From Cryobacterium mannosilyticum (GTDB lineage: Bacteria; Actinomycetota; Actinomycetes; Actinomycetales; Microbacteriaceae): 64,000 nt of DNA. Below are positions 35,283-43,297 of the stretch, piece after piece. The stretch's first letter is position 1. Every line of letters begins with the position of its first letter. Location: positions 49,568 through 113,567 of the forward strand of contig NZ_SOFM01000050.1 in the NCBI RefSeq assembly GCF_004402705.1, in the 5' to 3' direction. Position numbers and translations under genes: made by a program. A model generated the notes under the pieces. It saw only the letters and a program-made list of their open reading frames with translations, ran no database searches and was not told the DNA's origin.

Positions 35283-36044
35283 ATGCACAGGACCATCGCA
35301 ATTGGCACCGCAGCCGGCCTACTCGTCGCTCTCGCAGGAATCCTGCCGGCCAGCGCCGGCGAAAACCACGGTGACGACGGGCACCACTCCGACGGAGGCA
35401 CCGCCGAACTCACCGTCTTCCACGGCGTGCCGGGCCTGACCGTGGACGTCTACGTCGACGGCGCGCTCACCCTCGACGACTTCGAGCCGGGCACGTTCTC
35501 CGACACTCTCACCCTCGACGCCGGAACGTACTCGGTGGCCGTCACGGCCGCCGACGCGACCGACGACAGCCACCCGGTGATCGGTCCGATCGACCTGACG
35601 CTGGAAGAAGGCGACAACTACACGGTCGCAGCGCACCTCACCGAAGCCGGTGACCCCACCGCCACCCTGTTCACGAACAACCTCGACAAGGCAGGCAAGG
35701 GCAACGGGCGCCTCACCGTGCGCCACATCGCGGCCGCGCCATCCGTGGACGTGCTCGCGAACGGTGCGGCCGCGGTGAGCGACCTGACCAACCCCGACGA
35801 GGAAGAGCTGACCCTGCCGGTCGGCACCATCTCCGCCGTGGTGGCCGCAACCGGAACGACCGACCCGCTGATCGGGCCGACCGACGTCGAGATCGCCAAG
35901 CGCACGAACACCATCGTCTACGCCTGGGGCAGCCTGGACGCTGACAACCTCGCGTTCGCCGTGCAGACGGTCGGCCTCACCGGGGGTGGACACCACCACC
36001 ACAAGGACCACCACGACGACCACCACAACGACCACCACAAGTAA
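35283..36044 (+). CDS. secreted DUF4397 protein with His-rich tail
   Basis: A 253-residue exported protein: signal peptide (residues 1-27, ending ASAG), a Gly/His segment, then two DUF4397 beta-sandwich repeats that each start with a VFHGVPGLTVDVYVDG or VRHIAAAPSVDVLANG motif. The C-terminus is histidine- and aspartate-rich (HHHHKDHHDDHHNDHHK), suggesting metal binding. No membrane anchor or sorting signal follows, so it is probably released or held by metal or wall contacts. The ATG at 35283 follows AGGAGGT. It is the first gene of the sigma-sortase locus. Confidence 0.85.
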   Translation: MHRTIAIGTAAGLLVALAGILPASAGENHGDDGHHSDGGTAELTVFHGVPGLTVDVYVDGALTLDDFEPGTFSDTLTLDAGTYSVAVTAADATDDSHPVIGPIDLTLEEGDNYTVAAHLTEAGDPTATLFTNNLDKAGKGNGRLTVRHIAAAPSVDVLANGAAAVSDLTNPDEEELTLPVGTISAVVAATGTTDPLIGPTDVEIAKRTNTIVYAWGSLDADNLAFAVQTVGLTGGGHHHHKDHHDDHHNDHHK

Positions 36045-36100
36045 GGATCGCCACTTACGACGCCCGGTCGCATCGACCGACGGGGCTTCGTCCGCACCTC

Positions 36101-36139
36101 GAGGGCCGCACGCCCAACGACAGTTGACGTGCGGCCCTC
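36101..36139 (+). terminator. hairpin after the first DUF4397 gene
   Basis: A perfect 12-bp stem GAGGGCCGCACG/CGTGCGGCCCTC with a 15-nt loop, 57 nt after the stop. There is no T-tract, so it may be a weak terminator or an RNA-stabilising stem. Confidence 0.55.
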
Positions 36140-36172
36140 GACGTGTCCGGGTGAAAGAAATCAGGTTCGGGT

Positions 36173-36201
36173 GCATCCGATCCGGGCCGTCCGCCGGAAG
36201 T
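36173..36201 (+). promoter_or_regulatory. ECF-type promoter motif GCATCC-N17-GGAAGT
   Basis: Same first hexamer and same 17-bp spacing as the motif at 35203, 70 nt before the second DUF4397 gene. The repeated arrangement upstream of two paralogues supports a shared sigma factor. Confidence 0.6.
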
Positions 36202-36270
36202 AATGGCTAAAGAGTGCTCCGGCACACCCGGCGGGGATTCCCCCCGCGACCCACACATCAGGAGGAAATC

Positions 36271-37113
36271 ATGCGCAAGTCCCTCACGATCGGCATGACG
36301 GCGGCCTCGCTCGGCGCCCTCATCGCCCTGACCGGCCTCGCACCGGCGCAGGCAGCCGACCCGGTCGCCAAACTGTCCGTCTTCCACGGCGTACCCGGCC
36401 TCACCGTCGACGTGTACGTGAACGACAAGCTGACCCTGGACAACTTCAAGCCGGGCGACCTCGCCGGGCCGCTCGACCTGCCGGCCGGCACCTACAAGGT
36501 TGCGATCACCGCGTCGGATGCGGCCGACGCGAGCAAGCCCGCCATCGGGCCGGTTGACCTGCCCCTCGTGGCGGGGATGGACTACACCGCCGTCGCCCAT
36601 CTCGACGCCGCCGGCAAGCCGACCGCGACGCTCTTCACCAACGACATCGGCAAGCTGGAGGCCGGCCAGGGCCGGCTGACCGTGCGGCACGTGGCCGCTG
36701 CGCCCGCGGTCGACGTGCTCGCCAACGGAGCGGCCGCCATCACCAACCTGGTCAACCCGAAGGAGTCGGTGCTGAACCTGCCGGCCGCCACCATCTCGGC
36801 GGCGGTCGCCGCCACGGGGACCACGGCCCCGGTGATCGGGCCGGCGGATGTCAACGTCGCGGAAGGCACGAACACGATCGTCTACGCCTGGGGCAGCCTG
36901 GCCGACAAGAACCTCGCCCTCGGCGTGCAGACGATCGCCGGACTGCACTCGAACCCCGGCAACATCCCCGCCGGTGAGGCAGGCCTGGTCGCCACGAACA
37001 AGCCGGCGGACACGACCGGGCTCTGGCTCGGCGCCTTCGCCGCAATGCTGCTCGCACTCGGCGCGGCCGCGGTCGTCGGACTGCGTCGCTCGGCCGCGGC
37101 CGCGCGCCGCTAG
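36271..37113 (+). CDS. surface DUF4397 protein with C-terminal anchor
   Basis: A 280-residue paralogue of the preceding protein: signal peptide (1-29, PAQAA), two DUF4397 repeats (LSVFHGVPGLTVDVYVNDK and VRHVAAAPAVDVLANGA), then a linker GNIPAGEAGLVATN, a hydrophobic helix (about residues 251-270) and an Arg-rich tail. The tail has the layout of a sortase signal but there is no LPXTG or LAXTG. The ATG at 36271 follows AGGAGG. Fourteen nt separate it from the sortase gene, so the pair is likely enzyme and substrate. Confidence 0.85.
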   Translation: MRKSLTIGMTAASLGALIALTGLAPAQAADPVAKLSVFHGVPGLTVDVYVNDKLTLDNFKPGDLAGPLDLPAGTYKVAITASDAADASKPAIGPVDLPLVAGMDYTAVAHLDAAGKPTATLFTNDIGKLEAGQGRLTVRHVAAAPAVDVLANGAAAITNLVNPKESVLNLPAATISAAVAATGTTAPVIGPADVNVAEGTNTIVYAWGSLADKNLALGVQTIAGLHSNPGNIPAGEAGLVATNKPADTTGLWLGAFAAMLLALGAAAVVGLRRSAAAARR

Positions 37114-37126
37114 CAGGGACCGCACG

Positions 37127-37795
37127 ATGAGAGCCACAGTGGGCGCCATCGGGATGCTCGCTGTGGCTCTCGTTCTGCTCAGCGGATGCTCCGGGGCTCA
37201 GGTTCCGCCGGCATCCGCGCCGACGGCGGTCACGACGCCCGCGCCGGCATCCGTGCTTCCGCCCCCCAGGCCGGCCCCCGCGCCGGCCCCCGAGGTGACG
37301 GTGCCGACGGTGAGCGCCACCCTGAGCGCCAACCAGGCGCCGGCCCCGCTACCCCCCGTCCGGATCCGAGTGGAGACCCTGGGCATCGACATGGCGGTCG
37401 AGGCGGTCGGCCAGACTGCGGAGAACGTCATGGAACTGCCGAAGAACCCCGCCGTGGCCGCCTGGTACCGGTTCGGCCCGTCACCGGCCAGCCCGGCCGG
37501 GGCGACCGTGATCGCCGCCCATGTCGACTCGCTCGTCTACGACATCGGCCCGTTCGCCCGGCTCGCCTCGGCGTCTGCCGGAACCCGGGTCGTTCTGACG
37601 CTCAGCGACGGGTCGGAGCGCGGCTACTCGGTCACCGGCGTGCAGTCGATCCTCAAACCGGACGTCCCGTGGGACAGTGTCTTCGATCGGTCGGGTGCCT
37701 CCCGGCTGACACTGGTGACCTGCGGCGGCGAATTCGATTACGAGGCGAAGCGCTACCTCTCCAACGTGATCGTCTCGGCGGATCCGCTCCCATGA
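37127..37795 (+). CDS. class F sortase, predicted lipoprotein
   Basis: A 222-residue transpeptidase. The catalytic residues are His132 (IAAHVDS), Cys199 (LVTCGGEFD) and Arg209 (KRYLSNVIV). The domain is preceded by a Pro-rich linker. The N-terminus ends in LLSGC (Cys21), a lipobox, so the enzyme is probably lipid-anchored rather than held by a helix. It would anchor a surface protein; the DUF4397 protein upstream is the obvious substrate. The ATG at 37127 is 14 nt after the previous stop. Confidence 0.85.
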   Translation: MRATVGAIGMLAVALVLLSGCSGAQVPPASAPTAVTTPAPASVLPPPRPAPAPAPEVTVPTVSATLSANQAPAPLPPVRIRVETLGIDMAVEAVGQTAENVMELPKNPAVAAWYRFGPSPASPAGATVIAAHVDSLVYDIGPFARLASASAGTRVVLTLSDGSERGYSVTGVQSILKPDVPWDSVFDRSGASRLTLVTCGGEFDYEAKRYLSNVIVSADPLP

Positions 37796-37802
37796 TCACG
37801 AT

Positions 37803-37831
37803 CCATCCCAGAGTGAGAAGGTGTGGCTATG
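37803..37831 (+). promoter_or_regulatory. possible autoregulatory ECF promoter CCATCC-N17-GCTATG
   Basis: The first hexamer and 17-bp spacer match the two DUF4397 promoters, the second hexamer less so. A transcript from here would start after the ATG at 37829 and supports a sigma start at GTG 37877. Confidence 0.4.
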
Positions 37832-37876
37832 CTGAGGCCGACGGTGGTCGAGGCGTCCTTCGCGGGGAGGCCTGAG

Positions 37877-38485
37877 GTGTACGACCAGTCGCAGCGGCAT
37901 TCGACCGGGAGGCACCCCAGCGTGGTGAGCGCAATCACCGATGCAGACGACCACGCACGGCTGGCCACCGCCTTCCGTTCGGGGGACGAACGCGCGCTCG
38001 CCGAGACGTACGCCCGCTGGGCAGCGCTCGTGCACACCATCGCCGTGCGCTCGCTCGGCGACCACGGCGAGGCGGAGGACGTGACCCAGAAGGTCTTCAT
38101 CTCAGCCTGGAACGGCAGGGCCGGCTTCGACCCCTCCCGCGCCCGGCTTCCGGCCTGGCTCGTCGGCATCACCCGGCACGCGGTGGCCGACGCGCACGAA
38201 GCCCGCTCGCGGCGACGCCGGATCGAGGCGGCTGTGATGGGGGAACTCCAGTTCAGCCAGCCCGACCAATCGGCCGACGTCGCCGACCGGCTGCTGATCA
38301 GCGAGGAGCTGCAACGCCTCGAACCGGTGCCGCAGCGGGTGATGCAGCTGGCGTTCTACGACGACCTGACCCACGCGCAAATCGCCGATAACCTCGGATT
38401 GCCCCTCGGCACCGTGAAGAGTCACATCAGACGAAGCCTGACCAGGCTGCGCACCAGATTGGAGGCGAACGATGACACACATTGA
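37877..38485 (+). CDS. ECF sigma factor (SigK-like)
   Basis: A 202-residue sigma-70 family factor. Region 2 holds GEAEDVTQKVFISAWNG, the core-binding and -10 recognition helices, and region 4 holds DDLTHAQIADNLGLPLGTVK, the helix-turn-helix that reads the -35. The GTG at 37877 is chosen because GGGGAGG ends 6 nt upstream; a GTG at 37823 and an ATG at 37829 in the same frame have no such site. The following anti-sigma gene overlaps it by 14 bases. It probably drives the DUF4397 promoters. Confidence 0.88.
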   Translation: MYDQSQRHSTGRHPSVVSAITDADDHARLATAFRSGDERALAETYARWAALVHTIAVRSLGDHGEAEDVTQKVFISAWNGRAGFDPSRARLPAWLVGITRHAVADAHEARSRRRRIEAAVMGELQFSQPDQSADVADRLLISEELQRLEPVPQRVMQLAFYDDLTHAQIADNLGLPLGTVKSHIRRSLTRLRTRLEANDDTH

Positions 38486-39449
38486 CCGGGACGATCTCGC
38501 GCTCATAGCCATGGCTGAGCTCGACCTCACCGAACCGGAGCGCCGCCACCTGGCCGAATGCCCGGAGTGCTCGCTCGAACTGATCTCGCTGCAGCACACC
38601 GTCGCGGTCGGACGCGCGGCGCGCGACGTGCAACTCCTCGAGCCGGGCGACGCCGTCTGGGGTCGCATCCACTCCGCCCTCGGGCTCTCCGACGCGGTCG
38701 CGGGCACTCCGCGGCGCTCCGACTTTCCGGCGAGCGCGGGGCCGGCACGCGCAGCACCGGTGACGGATGCCGCGGCGCTCGCGCCAGCCGTCCCCGGTCC
38801 GGTCCCGGCTGCCGGTCCCGTCTCGGCTCCCGCTCCGGCTCCCGGTCCCGTCTCGGCTCCCGGCCCGGCTCCCGGTCCCGGTCCGGCTCCCGGTCCCGGT
38901 CCGGCTCCCGGTCCCGTCTCGGCTCCCGTCGAGCCGGCGCCTCCGGCCGGACCCGCGCCGGTCGCCCGGATCGACGCTCACGGCCGGTCCCGCCGCGCCC
39001 GTTTCTGGCTGCCGCTGACCGTCGCGGCCGGGATCGTCGGCCTGGTCGGCGGCCTCGGCGGCGGGATCTGGTGGGAGTCGCTGCGACAGGACGCCGCGCC
39101 CCCCGTCGTCGAAGCGAAGATCGCCGAGGCGACACTGGACCCGTTCCCCGGCTGGACGGCCGGCGGCACCGCCTACGTGGAGAAGGCCGCCGACGGCCAC
39201 CGAGAGGTGGTGGTCGACCTCACCGGGGGGACGGGCAGCGCCCCCCTGCGCGAGGTGTGGCTGATCAAGGCGGATGCCTCCGGCCTGGTCAGCATCGGAC
39301 TGCTCGACGGCGCCACCGGCCGGTTCTCGATCCCCGACGGGCTCGACCTTGCCCAGTACCCGCTCGTCGACGTGTCCGCCGAACCGGACAACGGCGACCC
39401 GGCCCACTCCGGCGACTCCATCGTGCGCGGCGAGTTGCGCGCCACCTGA
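38472..39449 (+). CDS. anti-sigma-K-type factor (RskA-like)
   Basis: A 325-residue membrane protein. The cytosolic anti-sigma domain has a zinc-binding H26-x3-C30-x2-C33 motif (HLAECPEC). A long Pro/Ala/Gly linker (about 95-165, coded by PGPAPGP repeats) leads to one helix (about 177-198) and an RskA-type outer domain (residues 205-325, containing REVWLIKADASGLVSIGLL). Such proteins hold the cognate sigma factor inactive until an outer signal triggers proteolysis. It overlaps the sigma gene, as expected for a pair. Confidence 0.88.
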   Translation: MTHIDRDDLALIAMAELDLTEPERRHLAECPECSLELISLQHTVAVGRAARDVQLLEPGDAVWGRIHSALGLSDAVAGTPRRSDFPASAGPARAAPVTDAAALAPAVPGPVPAAGPVSAPAPAPGPVSAPGPAPGPGPAPGPGPAPGPVSAPVEPAPPAGPAPVARIDAHGRSRRARFWLPLTVAAGIVGLVGGLGGGIWWESLRQDAAPPVVEAKIAEATLDPFPGWTAGGTAYVEKAADGHREVVVDLTGGTGSAPLREVWLIKADASGLVSIGLLDGATGRFSIPDGLDLAQYPLVDVSAEPDNGDPAHSGDSIVRGELRAT

Positions 39450-39470
39450 CCGGCCCCTGCTCCTTCGTTC

Positions 39471-39542
39471 GACAACTGTCGCCAGGCCGGACGACTGTCG
39501 CCCGCACATCGGCGACTATTGTCCGCATCGGCGACACTTCTC
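39471..39542. repeat. symmetric four-box element (GACAACTGTCGCC)
   Basis: Four 13-mers: GACAACTGTCGCC (39471), GACGACTGTCGCC (39490), and inverted GGCGACTATTGTC (39511) and GGCGACACTTCTC (39530). The two outer and two inner boxes share one centre at 39506.5, giving a nested forward-forward-reverse-reverse palindrome of 72 bp between convergent genes. Confidence 0.85.
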
Positions 39543-39566
39543 ATCGCCCTCGAGGCGCCCGGGCGG

Positions 39567-40643
39567 TTAGAGCTGGTGGCCGAGCTTGTATTCGGGCATC
39601 TCCTCGCCCTTGCGGGTGTAGGAGAAGCCGTCGGCGCCGACGGTCACGGCCATCTCGCTCGACTGGGTGCGTTCGATCACGGGCTGGGGGGTGCCGTCGA
39701 GGTCGAGCACGAGGGAGGCATCCGTGTACCAGCTCGGCACCACCGGGTTTCCCCACCAGTCGCGACGCTGGTTGTCGTGCACGTCCCAGGTGACGACGGG
39801 GTTGTCGGGGTCGCCGGTGTAGTAGTCCTGGGTGTAGATCTCGACCCGGTGGCCGTCGGGGTCGCGCAGGTAGAGGTAGAACGCGTTGGACACGCCGTGC
39901 CGGCCGGGGCCGCGCTCGATCAGGTCGGACTTGCGCAGCGCGCCGAGCTTGTCGCAGATGTAGATGATGTTGTGCTTCTCGTGCGTGGAGAAGGCGATGT
40001 GGTGCATCCGCGGGCCGTCGCCGCCGGTCAGGGCGGTGTCGTGCACGGTGTCCTTGCGGCGCAGCCAGGCCGCGTAGGTGACGCCGTCCGCGTCCTGGAT
40101 GTCCTCGGTGACCCGGAAGCCGAGGTCCTCCAGATAGCCGCGGCCGAGGCCGACGTCGGGGGTGACCTGGTTGAAGTGGTCGAGACGCACGAGCGCGCCC
40201 GGACCCTGCAGGTCGTAGCGCCAGGCGAGGCGTTCCACGTGCTCGGTGTCGAAGAAGAACTCGTAGGGGAAGCCGAGCGGGTCTTCGACGCGCACGGAGT
40301 CGCCGATCCCCGTGACGAAGCCGTTCGCGCGGCGCTCGGTGCGGCAGCCGAGCTCGCGGTAGTACGCCTCGGCAAGGTCCACGTCGAGGGGGGAGCGCAC
40401 CCGGAAAGCGAACGCGGACACCGCGGCCACCGGGCCCTGGCGCAGCACCAGGTTGTGGTGGATGAACTCCTCGAAGCTGCGCAGGTAGATCTCGGTGTCG
40501 CTCTCCTCCGTCACGACGAGGCCGAGGATGTCCACGTAGAACTCGCGGGAGGCGGCCAGGTCGGTGACGACGAGGTCCATGTAGGCGCAGCGCAGGATGT
40601 CGGGCGGGGTGGCCGCGGGGGTGGGGATGGGGGTGGTGGTCAT
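39567..40643 (-). CDS. hpaD: 3,4-dihydroxyphenylacetate 2,3-dioxygenase
   Basis: A 358-residue extradiol ring-cleavage dioxygenase that opens homoprotocatechuate to 5-carboxymethyl-2-hydroxymuconate semialdehyde. Predicted iron ligands are H156 (VRLDHFNQV), H215 (RMHHIAFS) and E268 (HRVEIYTQDYY), at positions matching the Brevibacterium enzyme. Length and the C-terminal extension fit this group rather than catechol 2,3-dioxygenase. The ATG at 40643 follows GAGGAGG. It is the last gene of the leftward hpa operon, after hpaE. Confidence 0.9.
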   Translation of the reverse strand: MTTTPIPTPAATPPDILRCAYMDLVVTDLAASREFYVDILGLVVTEESDTEIYLRSFEEFIHHNLVLRQGPVAAVSAFAFRVRSPLDVDLAEAYYRELGCRTERRANGFVTGIGDSVRVEDPLGFPYEFFFDTEHVERLAWRYDLQGPGALVRLDHFNQVTPDVGLGRGYLEDLGFRVTEDIQDADGVTYAAWLRRKDTVHDTALTGGDGPRMHHIAFSTHEKHNIIYICDKLGALRKSDLIERGPGRHGVSNAFYLYLRDPDGHRVEIYTQDYYTGDPDNPVVTWDVHDNQRRDWWGNPVVPSWYTDASLVLDLDGTPQPVIERTQSSEMAVTVGADGFSYTRKGEEMPEYKLGHQL

Positions 40644-40677
40644 GGGGATCCTCCTCATTGAGTGTCAGTGGTTGTGG

Positions 40678-40756
40678 TCTCGACGGGCTCGACCGCCGGT
40701 GACGGGCTCAGCCGTCGGTGATCGAGTCTGACCGCCGGTGATCGAGCCTGTCGAGA
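40678..40756. repeat. inverted/tandem repeat of TCTCGACRGGCTCGATCACCGG type
   Basis: The ends TCTCGACGGGCTCGACCGCC and CGAGCCTGTCGAGA (on the other strand TCTCGACAGGCTCGATCACC) are inverted, and a roughly 21-bp CGGTGATCGAGTCTGACCGC-like unit repeats inside. Similar sequences are widespread in Microbacteriaceae genomes, from memory. It separates hpaD from hpaE. Confidence 0.75.
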
Positions 40757-40762
40757 TCCAGG

Positions 40763-42301
40763 TCAGGCGGCGCCGAAGCGGGCGGTGTGCACGGCGCCGA
40801 GGGTGATGTGCACGGCCTGCTGGTCGGTGTAGAAATCGATCGAACGGTAGCCGCCCTCGTGGCCCAGTCCCGAGGCCTTGACCCCGCCGAACGGGGTGCG
40901 GAGGTCGCGCACATTGTGCGAGTTGAGCCAGACCATGCCGGCCTCGATCGCCTGGGCGAAGGTGTGCGCCCGGGTGAGGTTGCCGGTCCAGAGGTACGCG
41001 GCGAGGCCGTATTTCACTCCGTTGGCCAGCGCCAGGGCCTCCTCATCGGTGTCGAACGGGGTGATCGACACCACCGGGCCGAAGATCTCCTCCTGGAAGA
41101 TGCGGGCCGTGGGCGGGACATCCGCGAACACGGTCGGCGACACATAGTTGCCCTCGGCCAGGTGCGCCGGGCGGCCGCCGCCGGCGAGCAGGCGGCCCTC
41201 GGTCTTGCCGATCTCGACGTAGCTCATCACCTTGGCGTAGTGCTCGGGGTGAACGAGCGCGCCGACCTCGGTCTTCGGGTCGTGCGGGTCGCCGACGACG
41301 ATGTTCCGGGCGCGGGCGGCGTAGCGGGCGCAGAAGTCGTCGTAGACCGTGCGTTCGACCAGGATCCGGCTGCCGGCCGTGCAGCGTTCGCCGTTGAGCG
41401 AGAAGACGCCGAACAGGGTCGAGTCGATCGCGGCGTCGAGGTCGGCGTCGGCGAAGACGATGGCGGGGGATTTGCCGCCGAGTTCCATCGACATGCCCTT
41501 GAGGTTGGCGGCGCAGTTGCGGTAGATGGTCTGGCCGGTCGTGGTCTCGCCGGTGAACGAGATGAGGGGCACGCCCGGATGCTTGACCAGCGCGTCGCCG
41601 GCCTCCTCGCCGATGCCGTTGACCAGGTTGAAGACCCCGTCGGGGAGACCTGCGGCGGAGAAGATCCCGGCCCACAGGCTGGCTGAGAGCGGCGTGAACT
41701 CGGCGGGCTTGAGCACGACCGTGCAGCCGGAGGCCAGCGCCGGGGCGAGCTTCCAGCTTTCCAGCATGAACGGGGTGTTCCACGGGGTGATCAGCCCGGC
41801 GACGCCGACCGGCTTGCGGTTGACGTAGTTGATCTGGCTGCCGGGCACCTTGTAGGTGTCGTCGGCCTGCGCCACGATCAGGTCGGCGAAGAAGCGGAAG
41901 TTCTCGGCCGCCCGGTTGGCCTGGCCGAGGGCCTGGGTGATCGGCAGGCCGGTGTCGAACGTTTCCAGTTCGGCGAGGCGGGCATCCTGCGCCTCGATCG
42001 CGTCGGCGATCCGGTTCAGGATGCGGGACCGCTCGCGCGGCTTCATGCCCGGCCACGGCCCGTTCTCGAAGGCCTCCGTGGCGGCGGCCACGGCCAGGTC
42101 GATGTCCTCCTGCTGGCCGGCGGCGGCGGTGGCGTAGGTCTGGTTGGAGACCGGGTCGAGCACGTCGAAGGTCCTGCCGGAGACGCTGTCGACGAAGCGG
42201 CCGCCGATGTAGTGCTGGATGCGGGTCGGCAGGTTCTCGGGGACGAAGTGGCCGGCCGCGTGGGAGCCGGCGGTGGTCGTGGTGGCGTCGGTCGTGGTCA
42301 T
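40763..42301 (-). CDS. hpaE: 5-carboxymethyl-2-hydroxymuconate semialdehyde dehydrogenase
   Basis: A 512-residue aldehyde dehydrogenase. The NAD fold has ITPWNTPFMLESWKLAPALA and GSTxxG-like FTGETTTGQ; the general base is in MELGGKSP and the nucleophile cysteine in NGERCTAGSRI. It oxidises the hpaD product to the dicarboxylic acid. The ATG at 42301 lies two bases after the TGA of the DapA-like gene, so the two are coupled. About 25 residues at the N-terminus are low complexity (TTTDATTTTAGS). Confidence 0.9.
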   Translation of the reverse strand: MTTTDATTTTAGSHAAGHFVPENLPTRIQHYIGGRFVDSVSGRTFDVLDPVSNQTYATAAAGQQEDIDLAVAAATEAFENGPWPGMKPRERSRILNRIADAIEAQDARLAELETFDTGLPITQALGQANRAAENFRFFADLIVAQADDTYKVPGSQINYVNRKPVGVAGLITPWNTPFMLESWKLAPALASGCTVVLKPAEFTPLSASLWAGIFSAAGLPDGVFNLVNGIGEEAGDALVKHPGVPLISFTGETTTGQTIYRNCAANLKGMSMELGGKSPAIVFADADLDAAIDSTLFGVFSLNGERCTAGSRILVERTVYDDFCARYAARARNIVVGDPHDPKTEVGALVHPEHYAKVMSYVEIGKTEGRLLAGGGRPAHLAEGNYVSPTVFADVPPTARIFQEEIFGPVVSITPFDTDEEALALANGVKYGLAAYLWTGNLTRAHTFAQAIEAGMVWLNSHNVRDLRTPFGGVKASGLGHEGGYRSIDFYTDQQAVHITLGAVHTARFGAA

Positions 42302-42303
42302 GG

Positions 42304-43263
42304 TCAGGCTCCTGCCGGGGTGTGGCCGTCGATCGTGAAACCGTCGACGGGGGAGAGGTAGGCTTCGCCGGCGGCCAGGAACTTCTTCATGGTGACGAGG
42401 CCGGCATCCGTGGGGGTGATCAGCGGCGGGCGCACGAACCCCGAGGCGATCAGGCCGCGCTGTTCGAGCACCCACTTGCCCGGTGCCGGGTTGGTCTCGA
42501 CGAAGAGCAGGTCGACGAGGGGGTGCAGGCCGTAATGGATCTCCCGGGCCCGGGCGAGGTCGCCGGCCATCCACGCGTTGTACAGCTCGACGTGGGCGAC
42601 GGGGGCGATGTTGGAGGTGGCGCTGATCAGGCCGACGCCGCCGAGCGCGAGCAGCGGCAGGCAGAGCAGCTCGATTCCGCTCCAGACCAGCAGGTCCTTT
42701 CCGCAGAGGTGCAGCACCCGGGAGAAGTGTTCGAAGTCCTTGGTGGTCTCCTTGACCCCGACGAAGTTGTCGAAGTCCCGGTAGAGCCGATTGATGGTCT
42801 CTGGGGCGATGTCCACGGCGGTGCGGCTGGGCACGTTGTAGGCCACGATCGGCAGGTCGGGGAACTCCTCGGCCACCGTCTTGTACCAGACGTAGAGGGC
42901 CTCCTGGGTGGGCCGGGCGTAGTACGGGGTGATGATCAGGGCGGCGTCCACGCCGGCGTCCCGCGCGGCGGCGGTCAGCTCGAGGGTCTCGTCGAGTTTC
43001 GCCGAGCCGGTGCCGGGCATGAACGGAACCCGGTCGCCGATGGTCTCGGCCACGGTGCGGATCGCGGCGGCGCGTTCGGCGATGCTCTGCGAGCTCGGTT
43101 CCCCGGTCGACCCGCCGAGCGAGATCCCGTGGGTGCCGGAGGCCAGCTGCCAGTTGACGAGGTTGGCCAGGCCGGCATGGTCGAGCGCGCCGTCGGCCGT
43201 GAACGGCGTCATCAGGGGCGCGATGGAGCCCCTGATCTGGCTGGGGTCACTGCGGAACTTCAT
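42304..43263 (-). CDS. DapA/NAL-family aldolase in the hpa cluster
   Basis: A 319-residue class I aldolase of the dihydrodipicolinate synthase family. The Schiff-base lysine is K171 (FVGVKETTKD), the catalytic tyrosine Y142 and carboxylate-binding Arg147 are in AYNVPSRTA, and GGSTGEPSS replaces the GTTGE motif. True DapA would not be placed here; the context suggests a pyruvate-releasing step, perhaps cleavage of 2,4-dihydroxyhept-2-enedioate in place of HpaI. The ATG at 43263 follows AAAGGAAG. The function assignment is inference from neighbours. Confidence 0.82.
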   Translation of the reverse strand: MKFRSDPSQIRGSIAPLMTPFTADGALDHAGLANLVNWQLASGTHGISLGGSTGEPSSQSIAERAAAIRTVAETIGDRVPFMPGTGSAKLDETLELTAAARDAGVDAALIITPYYARPTQEALYVWYKTVAEEFPDLPIVAYNVPSRTAVDIAPETINRLYRDFDNFVGVKETTKDFEHFSRVLHLCGKDLLVWSGIELLCLPLLALGGVGLISATSNIAPVAHVELYNAWMAGDLARAREIHYGLHPLVDLLFVETNPAPGKWVLEQRGLIASGFVRPPLITPTDAGLVTMKKFLAAGEAYLSPVDGFTIDGHTPAGA

Positions 43264-43297
43264 TGTTCTTCCTTTCGAGGGCAACGGATGCGTTCGC

